Notes under the pieces: model-generated
Seen by the model: only the letters and a program-made list of their open reading frames with translations
Told to the model about the DNA's origin: nothing
Database searches by the model: none
Made by a program: the position numbers and the translations under genes
Source of the DNA: Bacteroidales bacterium UBA4459
Lineage (GTDB): Bacteria > Bacteroidota > Bacteroidia > Bacteroidales > F082
Direction: 5' to 3'
NCBI GenBank assembly: GCA_002389465.1
Contig: DGOT01000057.1
Span: 1-12,485 of the forward strand
DNA length: 12,485 nt
In this document: positions 7,335 through 12,485 of the stretch, piece by piece
How positions within the stretch are numbered: the stretch's first letter is position 1
Layout: each line of letters begins with the position of its first letter

Positions 7335-7365
7335 AAAAAGCCCGGTTACATAACCGGGCTTTTTT
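7335..7365. terminator. Strong Rho-independent terminator, likely bidirectional
   Basis: A 13-bp perfect stem (7335-7347 with 7352-7364) with an ACAT loop and GC-rich CCCGG core is followed by T's. It lies 20 bases after the cytochrome b stop codon. The minus strand also gives a stem followed by T's, so it can end the small minus-strand gene at 7413 too. Confidence 0.9.
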
Positions 7366-7412
7366 GCTGAAGAGCCCCTTCGTTAATACAGTGGAATCTT
7401 CCTTAATACTGT

Positions 7413-7667
7413 TTAAGATAATTGCTTTTCAAGATCTTTAATGATCTTCTGATTAACTTTTCTGGGATTCTGTGACTTAAAGGCTTTCAATTCATTTAAT
7501 GCTACTTTACCATACTCAATCAATCCTGATGGATTTTTATCGTGGTCATAGCTTCCTATGCAGTATTCAAGTTTTGATTGAATATCTGTATAAGCATCTC
7601 TATTTAATCTGGCAAACGCCTGGGCTGCAGCTTCACATGCATTTCTTATTTTTTCTGTGTTCATCAT
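7413..7667 (-). CDS. Small protein of unknown function, 84 residues
   Basis: I cannot assign a function. The product is predicted to be mostly helical, soluble and without signal peptide or membrane segment. It has two cysteines (Cys11 and Cys36), a middle YDHDKNPSGLIEYG stretch and a basic C-terminal region (NPRKVNQKIIKDLEKQL). Either of two adjacent ATG codons (7667 or 7664) could be the start. It is a single-gene unit: a Bacteroidota -7 element lies about 28 bases upstream (7695-7703) and the bidirectional terminator lies downstream. Having its own promoter and terminator supports it as real. The strand is opposite to its neighbours, so context gives no functional clue. Confidence 0.65.
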   Translation of the reverse strand: MMNTEKIRNACEAAAQAFARLNRDAYTDIQSKLEYCIGSYDHDKNPSGLIEYGKVALNELKAFKSQNPRKVNQKIIKDLEKQLS

Positions 7668-7694
7668 ACTAATGTTTTTTGGTTAAAATGAACT

Positions 7695-7703
7695 GCAAAA
7701 ATA
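7695..7703 (-). promoter_or_regulatory. Candidate -7 promoter element for the 84-residue protein gene
   Basis: Minus-strand TATTTTTGC matches TAnnTTTG, 27 bases before the first ATG. No clear -33 element is seen at the expected distance. Confidence 0.45.
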
Positions 7704-7825
7704 GAAAAGTACTATTGCCCCAGCCTGCGGAAAAGTTAAATAAAAGTTAAACATTACCCTATACTTACCCGCAATACACGAAGACTGCTGAACTACCTAT
7801 CGGAAACGATTGCAAAAAAATTATA

Positions 7826-7833
7826 TACTTTTG
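7826..7833 (+). promoter_or_regulatory. Candidate -7 promoter element for the SulP/carbonic anhydrase operon
   Basis: TACTTTTG fits TAnnTTTG and lies 52 bases before the SulP ATG at 7886. A TTG at 7810-7812 is only 13 bases upstream, too close for the usual 19-21 base spacer, so the -33 part is not convincing. Confidence 0.4.
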
Positions 7834-7885
7834 ATGCCTGAGCACTTAAGCTAATAGAATGGCCAATCTAATTAATCTCAGATAA

Positions 7886-9559
7886 ATGAGCAATAAATCA
7901 GGATTCTTTTCCAATGTCAAAGGAGATCTCTTTGGCGGCATAACTGCAGGGGTCGTTGCGTTGCCCCTGGCGCTGGCTTTTGGTGAACAAACGGAACTGG
8001 GAGCTGTAGCCGGTCTTTACGGAGCAATAGCTCTTGGCGTAGTAGCTGCACTACTGGGTGGCACTAAAACCCAAATCAGTGGCCCGACAGCCCCCATGAC
8101 CGTTGTTGCTGCAGTCATGATTATGGAAGCCATTCAGGAAGCAGGTAGTCTGGAGACTGCGATGCCCTTTATTGTTGCCACCTTTATTCTCACGGGTATA
8201 ATACAAGTAATATTGGGGTTGTTAAAACTGGGAAAGTACATTAAATATATACCATACCCGGTAGTATCTGGTTTTATGAGCGGAATCGGCGTGATCATTG
8301 TGATTACACAAATATTTCCATTTATCGGTGTAGAGAGTCCCTCAGGTGGTGCTTTTGGTACGTTAAGCAACATACATAGGATACCGGAGCTGATTAATTT
8401 CTATTCTGTAGCTACTGCTCTGATCACTATTGCTATTATTTATACTGTTTCTCTTGTTACAAAGAAACTTCCTGCCACACTAGTTGCACTCTTAGCTATC
8501 TCCCTTGTCGTTTATTTCTTTATACCGGATAATTTGATTTTAAAGATCAATTCGAACGGTCCTATTCCCACAGGATTACCAAATATACATTTTGATTTTT
8601 TCAAAGCCTTTGCCAGTTGGAGCGTGTTTCTCCGAATATTCGAATATGCCTTCACACTGGCCGCATTGGGTGCTATCGACTCCTTGCTAACATCGGTTGT
8701 TGCGGATAATATTACAAAAACAAAACACAACAGCAACCGCGAATTAATTGGGCAGGGCATGGGGAATCTATGTGCAGGTATTATTGGCGGGTTACCAGGA
8801 GCCGGAGCTACTATGCGAACAGTCATCAACATCAATTCGGGAGGAAAAACCCGTTTCTCAGGCGTTATCGCAGGGCTATTACTGGCCGGTATTTTGCTGG
8901 GACTAGGGCAACTTGTCGGGCATATACCCAATGCCGTCCTGGCCGGAATACTTGTAACTGTAGGTATTGGCATTATTGATTACAAAGGGATGAAACACCT
9001 GAAGTCCATCCCACTATCCGATGCTGTCATCATGTTTATTGTGTTGGGGTTAACTGTGTTTGTTGACCTGTTAGTGGCCGTTTCTGTAGGCATGGTACTT
9101 GCCGTGTTCGTATTTATGAAAAAAACAGCCGATATTGTCGAAGGCAGCAGTAGAATGCAATCGCTGAAAGATTTTCGCGATGAAGAAGTATGGGAAGATG
9201 AAAAAGGCCTTGTAAAACACCTCGGCAACAAAGTTTATATCAAGCATATTGAAGGACCATTATTTTTTGGGATGGTCTCGGGATTCCGTAATATGATTAA
9301 AACCGGCCCTTCTTCCATTAAAACGGTAATCATTAGAATGGACAAGGTGCCTTATGTGGATCAAAGCGGGTTATATGCATTGGAAGACGCCGTACTTGAA
9401 CTAAGGCAAAAAAATATCAAAGTTCTTTTATGGGGAGTCCGGAAGCAGCCCAAGGCCATGTTTGAAAAGATCGATATCATTCCTGACCTCATAAGCTATA
9501 ACGAGTGTTTTCATGTAGCTAGCCAGATTGAATCATATCTGGAAAAAGAGCTAGCCTAA
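7886..9559 (+). CDS. SulP family anion transporter with STAS domain (probable bicarbonate transporter)
   Basis: A 557-residue inner membrane protein. The N terminus has the SulP signature DLFGGITAGVVALPLALAFG (about 14-33), followed by the conserved AALLGGTKTQISGPTAPMTV region. About a dozen hydrophobic segments run to about residue 415, and ALGAIDSLLTSVVAD and GGLPGAGATMRT are the usual core motifs. A C-terminal STAS domain occupies about 430-557, with DQSGLYALEDAV starting at 492. SulP proteins carry sulfate, bicarbonate or other anions, often with Na+ or H+. The carbonic anhydrase 12 bases downstream favours bicarbonate as substrate, by analogy with BicA-like and SulP-anhydrase pairs. Sequence alone does not prove this. 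Length and domain order are normal. Confidence 0.92.
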   Translation: MSNKSGFFSNVKGDLFGGITAGVVALPLALAFGEQTELGAVAGLYGAIALGVVAALLGGTKTQISGPTAPMTVVAAVMIMEAIQEAGSLETAMPFIVATFILTGIIQVILGLLKLGKYIKYIPYPVVSGFMSGIGVIIVITQIFPFIGVESPSGGAFGTLSNIHRIPELINFYSVATALITIAIIYTVSLVTKKLPATLVALLAISLVVYFFIPDNLILKINSNGPIPTGLPNIHFDFFKAFASWSVFLRIFEYAFTLAALGAIDSLLTSVVADNITKTKHNSNRELIGQGMGNLCAGIIGGLPGAGATMRTVININSGGKTRFSGVIAGLLLAGILLGLGQLVGHIPNAVLAGILVTVGIGIIDYKGMKHLKSIPLSDAVIMFIVLGLTVFVDLLVAVSVGMVLAVFVFMKKTADIVEGSSRMQSLKDFRDEEVWEDEKGLVKHLGNKVYIKHIEGPLFFGMVSGFRNMIKTGPSSIKTVIIRMDKVPYVDQSGLYALEDAVLELRQKNIKVLLWGVRKQPKAMFEKIDIIPDLISYNECFHVASQIESYLEKELA

Positions 9560-9571
9560 TCAGAATTAATT

Positions 9572-10213
9572 ATGAATATACACGGAACCATTAAAACCGC
9601 CGACACCCTGAGTATCATCACTCCTGAGATGGCACTCGAATTGTTAAAAGAGGGAAATAAAAGATTTGTTACGCAGCAAATGATAAAACGGGATCACAAG
9701 GAACATGTCCGTAATACTATTGACGGACAACACCCTTTTGCTGTAATCTTAAGTTGTATTGATTCGCGTGTAGTACCCGAATTTATTTTTGACCAGGGAA
9801 TCGGTGACCTGTTCATTACACGCATTGCCGGCAATATTATTAACCGGAACATTTTAGGAAGTATGGAATATGCCTGTGCAGTAACCGGTTCTAAACTAGT
9901 CGTTGTTTTAGGACACACCTCCTGCGGGGCGGTAAAAGGTGCAATTGACAATGTTCAATTTGGGAACCTGACGGGCGCACTGAGGCCAATTAGAAAGGCA
10001 ATTAAGGAGGTAAGTGTCAGCCAGTTTAAGATGCGCACTTCGAAGAACACTGCTTTTGTTAACGCAGTAGCTACTGTCAATGTGGAATTGGCTATCAATG
10101 ATATTAAACGTCAAAGTCCGGTTCTTTCAAAAATGTATGAAAAAGAAAAAATCGATATTGTTGGCGCCATGTACAACCACACAACAGGAGTAGTTGAATT
10201 CTCCAGCCAATAA
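9572..10213 (+). CDS. Beta-class carbonic anhydrase
   Basis: A 213-residue cytoplasmic zinc enzyme that interconverts CO2 and bicarbonate. The zinc site is complete: Cys62 and the Asp64-Arg66 dyad in SCIDSRVVPE, then His115 and Cys118 in GHTSCGAVKGAID. The intermediate DLFITRIAGNII block (79-90) is also typical, and the C-terminal VGAMYNHTTGVVEF strand matches the end of the fold. Length is usual for the class. No signal peptide is seen (MNIHGTIKTADTLS). It follows the SulP gene by 12 bases on the same strand, so it is almost certainly co-transcribed and would balance internal CO2 and HCO3- with transport. It ends 16 bases before the convergent membrane protein gene, with no clear terminator between. 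Confidence 0.94.
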   Translation: MNIHGTIKTADTLSIITPEMALELLKEGNKRFVTQQMIKRDHKEHVRNTIDGQHPFAVILSCIDSRVVPEFIFDQGIGDLFITRIAGNIINRNILGSMEYACAVTGSKLVVVLGHTSCGAVKGAIDNVQFGNLTGALRPIRKAIKEVSVSQFKMRTSKNTAFVNAVATVNVELAINDIKRQSPVLSKMYEKEKIDIVGAMYNHTTGVVEFSSQ

Positions 10214-10229
10214 CTTTCATGTAGAATGC

Positions 10230-10739
10230 TTACGGCCTTATGGAAGGCACATTCCATATAAGATAACACAGGAGTGCTCCTTCTAAAATAATGACAAATA
10301 CAGTGAAAACAACAACTCCCCTTCGGGGATGATAATATTTTCGCAGCAGGAAGGCACCCAGAGGTATGGACAGCAATACAGGTGTAGTTAAAATAATCGC
10401 CCACATACCAACTTGTCTCATGCGGATCAGCATACGGTTCCGTCGCGTAAACTTTTTAGCTTGCTTTTTCTTCAAAGTTCTGCGCTCTTTCCTGAAACGA
10501 TACTTATGCAACCACGATTCAGGAATAATCCTGCGCGCAGTTGGTTTCACATACTTTGCCGAAATGACGATAAAATGACTGATATAATAAAAAAATATAA
10601 AGCCGGAAGCCCCACCCGTAACCATTGCTGTCATTGATTCCCAAAAACCAAGACCTGAAAAGAAAGCAAATAGCGGCGCATAAAAATACTTTACCGTTGC
10701 CATTATGAATACAGACAATATTTTTAGAAACTCGGGCAT
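10230..10739 (-). CDS. Membrane protein of unknown function
   Basis: I do not recognise the family. From the ATG at 10739 the product has about 169 residues. The frame is open up to 10805, but the better start is 10739 because a -7 promoter element (10756-10764) lies inside the longer frame. Hydrophobic segments lie at about 5-30, 33-58, 107-128 and 136-160. They are split by a strongly basic stretch from about 64 to 104, rich in Arg and Lys (PTARRIIPESWLHKYRFRKE, then LKKKQAKKFTRRNRM), which by the positive-inside rule should be cytoplasmic. It stands alone on the minus strand, convergent with carbonic anhydrase and divergent from the hydrogenase maturation protease, so context does not reveal its job. 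Confidence 0.7.
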   Translation of the reverse strand: MPEFLKILSVFIMATVKYFYAPLFAFFSGLGFWESMTAMVTGGASGFIFFYYISHFIVISAKYVKPTARRIIPESWLHKYRFRKERRTLKKKQAKKFTRRNRMLIRMRQVGMWAIILTTPVLLSIPLGAFLLRKYYHPRRGVVVFTVFVIILEGALLCYLIWNVPSIRP

Positions 10740-10755
10740 AATCTGTGATAAAGAA

Positions 10756-10764
10756 ACAAATGTA
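10756..10764 (-). promoter_or_regulatory. Candidate -7 promoter element for the unknown membrane protein
   Basis: Minus-strand TACATTTGT matches TAnnTTTG. It lies 16 bases before the ATG at 10739 and inside the longer open frame, which supports the shorter start. Confidence 0.4.
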
Positions 10765-10830
10765 CATGAATTTTTACTCTGCCATGAGGGAATTATCAGA
10801 TACATATGCCTCCGGTGGCAGCGAAAATTA

Positions 10831-10838
10831 TATCTTTG
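10831..10838 (+). promoter_or_regulatory. Candidate -7 promoter element for the maturation protease gene
   Basis: TATCTTTG is a full TAnnTTTG match, about 59 bases before the ATG at 10898. A -33 TTTG at the usual spacing is not visible. Confidence 0.4.
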
Positions 10839-10897
10839 AATGTTAGCTTACGCAAATTTGAAGTCGGGAACAGAAAAATAAGAAACGATAAAAGGCC

Positions 10898-11350
10898 ATG
10901 CCTTTCAATAAAACTTTAATACTCGGACTTGGAAACTTCCTGTTGCAGGATGAAGGAGTTGGTGTACATGCTCTTAAAGAGATGGGGAAATTGCAGTGGC
11001 CGGATCATGTCGATCTTTTAGATGGCGGCACAGGAGGCTTCGTATTGCTTTCTTTGTTCCAGGAGTACAGCACGATTATTATTATAGACGCTGCCATAAG
11101 TAATGAGTTGCCAGGGACTGTTCATGTGATCAAACCTAAGTTCGCTAAAGACTTTCCTAAATCATTAAGCACACACGAATTAGGCTTAAAGGACTTGATC
11201 GAAACAGCTATCCTCCTCAACAAAATGCCTGAAATCCACCTGGTCACCTGTACGATACATCCCCAACAGAAAATGAACATTCAACTATCTCGTGAAATTG
11301 AGTATAAGATACCGGAGATCATCCGGAAGGTTGAGCAAATCATCAGATAA
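10898..11350 (+). CDS. hyaD: [NiFe]-hydrogenase maturation protease (HyaD/HupD/HybD family)
   Basis: A 150-residue cytoplasmic endopeptidase that removes the C-terminal extension of the hydrogenase large subunit after nickel insertion. The start GLGNFLLQDEGVG (10-22) contains Glu19. LLDGGTGG (40-47) is the conserved core, Asp64 lies in the IIIDA strand and His93 in STHELGL. Glu19, Asp64 and His93 align with the three residues that bind the nickel-site metal in E. coli HybD (Glu16, Asp62, His93). Length is normal. No large or small hydrogenase subunit is adjacent in this window, although this gene usually sits in the structural operon. It is convergent with hypA, leaving 39 bases between stop codons. 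Confidence 0.9.
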   Translation: MPFNKTLILGLGNFLLQDEGVGVHALKEMGKLQWPDHVDLLDGGTGGFVLLSLFQEYSTIIIIDAAISNELPGTVHVIKPKFAKDFPKSLSTHELGLKDLIETAILLNKMPEIHLVTCTIHPQQKMNIQLSREIEYKIPEIIRKVEQIIR

Positions 11351-11389
11351 ATAAAGATCATCTGGAGGATCAACAGGAGAAAGAAGGGA

Positions 11390-11740
11390 TTATTCGTCTA
11401 CGTCAACAACAATTGACTTGATCTTCAATTCTTTTCCCGACAATAATTCATGGAATAAACTGGTACATTTCGGGCAGGGATCGAATACCTGATCAATATC
11501 AAACACATGGCCACATTCATTGCATTTCGCCTTTGCCTGGATTTTATTGATTGTCAGCTTTGCTTTTTCAAGCATCGTCTGTTTCACAGCCATTTCCAAG
11601 GCTGTATCCAAAGCGTAAAATTCAATTCCCGACATTGTTCCGACATCCAGAATAAGTTCCTTCACAGCCACAGCATGTGCCTTTCTAGCTTCATCTTCGG
11701 CGATTTCAACTATACTTACAGCTATGGAAAATTCGTGCAT
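11390..11740 (-). CDS. hypA: Hydrogenase nickel incorporation protein HypA
   Basis: A 116-residue nickel metallochaperone that, with HypB, delivers Ni2+ to the [NiFe]-hydrogenase large subunit. The N-terminal MHEFSI supplies the nickel-binding Met1-His2-Glu3. The zinc domain has CNEC (Cys73, Cys76) and CPKC (Cys89, Cys92). Length matches the family. The gene lies 49 bases downstream of the aminotransferase stop codon on the same strand. It might be read from that gene or from its own weak promoter: a one-mismatch TAnnTTTG match, TATTCTTGT, lies at 11755-11763. HypB and the other Hyp proteins are not in the window. Confidence 0.94.
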   Translation of the reverse strand: MHEFSIAVSIVEIAEDEARKAHAVAVKELILDVGTMSGIEFYALDTALEMAVKQTMLEKAKLTINKIQAKAKCNECGHVFDIDQVFDPCPKCTSLFHELLSGKELKIKSIVVDVDE

Positions 11741-11789
11741 TATTCAATTAATTTACAAGAATAAAGGGCAAGGAAGCAACTCTGCTTAC

Positions 11790-12485
11790 CTACTTCCTTC
11801 CCGGATAAACCTTCAAGGCCTCCTCAAGCACTTTTATCGAAGCATTCAGGTCGCCAACCTTGAGCACGTAACTTATCCGTACTTCATCTTTACCTTTCCC
11901 GGGTGTAGAATAGAAACCTGAGGCCGGAGCAAACATAACCGTTTGTCCTTCATAATTAAAATCCTCAAGAAGCCACTGGCAGAATATGTCGGAATCATCA
12001 ATTGGCAAGCGGGCAACAACATAAAAAGCGCCTTCAGGCCTGGGACAATAAGCTCCTTCGATATTATTGATTCCTTTAACAACAGCATTTCGGCGGGCAA
12101 GATATTCTTTTACCACTTCTGCAAAATAAGAAGCAGGTGTGTCTACAGCAGCTTCGGCCAGTACTTGTCCGAAAGTTGGCGGACTTAAACGCGCCTGGGC
12201 AAATTTCATAGCGGTAGCCATCAGCTCTTTATTTTTTGATGCCATCCATCCGAGACGGGCACCACAAGCGCTGTATCTTTTTGACACAGAATCAATCAGG
12301 ATCACATTCTCTTCGATACCATCCAGGTACATGGCCGAATAATGAGTCTTTCCATCATATGTAAATTCACGGTACACCTCATCAGCAATTAAAAACAGGT
12401 TGTATTTCTTAACTATATCCCTGAGGGTCTCCATTTCTTCCCTGGAATATAAATATCCGGTGGGATTGTTTGGATTGCAAACAAG
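11790..12485 (-). CDS. Class I/II PLP-dependent aminotransferase, N terminus beyond window
   Basis: The C-terminal 231 residues or so of a pyridoxal-phosphate enzyme; the frame is open to the window edge. The ATG at 12434 is internal, because the same frame upstream reads NPNNPTGYLYSREE, a core fold-type I motif whose Asn contacts the cofactor. Downstream are LIADEVYREF (Asp binding the pyridine nitrogen) and the Schiff-base lysine in SVSKRYSACGARLGW, with the following Arg. The aspartate/aromatic aminotransferase group is the likely relative, but the substrate cannot be fixed. The missing part should be about 170-200 residues. It is the upstream neighbour of hypA, with no evident functional connection. 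Confidence 0.92.
   Translation of the reverse strand, partial: LVCNPNNPTGYLYSREEMETLRDIVKKYNLFLIADEVYREFTYDGKTHYSAMYLDGIEENVILIDSVSKRYSACGARLGWMASKNKELMATAMKFAQARLSPPTFGQVLAEAAVDTPASYFAEVVKEYLARRNAVVKGINNIEGAYCPRPEGAFYVVARLPIDDSDIFCQWLLEDFNYEGQTVMFAPASGFYSTPGKGKDEVRISYVLKVGDLNASIKVLEEALKVYPGRK

Noticed and set aside
7741..7760. Repeated AAAAGTTAAA units near 7731-7752 as an operator
   Set aside because: Two short AT-rich copies are expected by chance in this composition and show no dyad symmetry.
8512..8973. Open frame of 153 codons antisense to the SulP gene
   Set aside because: It mirrors the codons of a well-supported transporter, has a proline/isoleucine-heavy composition and no start signal.
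10740..10805. N-terminal extension of the unknown membrane protein to 10805
   Set aside because: The extra 22 residues contain a strong -7 promoter match and no recognisable feature.

Overview
The window looks like a chromosomal segment of a member of the Bacteroidota, possibly a marine or anaerobic Bacteroidia (order-level placement is a guess). The evidence is AT-rich intergenic DNA, Shine-Dalgarno signals that are weak or absent, repeated matches to the Bacteroidota -7 promoter element (TAnnTTTG) close to gene starts, a tRNA without an encoded CCA end, and protein families typical of the phylum: a LolA-like/MMPL pair, a LolC/E-type permease and a NamZ/DUF1343 lipoprotein.

Layout. Bases 1-28 are the 3' end of a tRNA cut by the window edge, followed by a terminator that probably serves both strands. 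On the minus strand, an RND/MMPL exporter (895-3141) is followed by a LolA-like periplasmic protein (123-869). Next is a gene-poor stretch of about 820 bases (3142-3965). It holds a probable small structured RNA on the minus strand ending in a strong terminator (about 3346-3468) and a separate long hairpin (3682-3716). A FtsX/LolC/E-type permease (3966-5192, minus) is divergent from a NamZ-type exo-N-acetylmuramidase lipoprotein (5234-6427, plus).

A hydrogenase-related and inorganic-carbon section follows. First comes a stand-alone receiver domain broken by an in-frame TAG. It originally overlapped the next gene by ATGA; that gene encodes a short membrane protein whose C-terminal half resembles the cytochrome b subunit of [NiFe] uptake hydrogenases. 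A strong terminator closes this unit at 7335-7365. Then come a small minus-strand gene of unknown function, a SulP anion transporter with a beta-carbonic anhydrase 12 bases behind it, a minus-strand membrane protein of unknown function, a [NiFe]-hydrogenase maturation protease (plus), hypA (minus) and a class I aminotransferase cut by the right edge.

How the genes fit together. SulP plus carbonic anhydrase is a plausible bicarbonate uptake and CO2/HCO3- interconversion pair. The short cytochrome b, the maturation protease and HypA all point to a [NiFe] hydrogenase, but neither structural subunit is in the window. The accessory genes are dispersed, and two of the genes nearest the cytochrome (the receiver and the cytochrome itself) look damaged or reduced. 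The most interesting items are the TAG-interrupted receiver, the abbreviated HyaC-like protein and the unassigned structured RNA. I see no CRISPR array, insertion sequence, phage gene or defence system.
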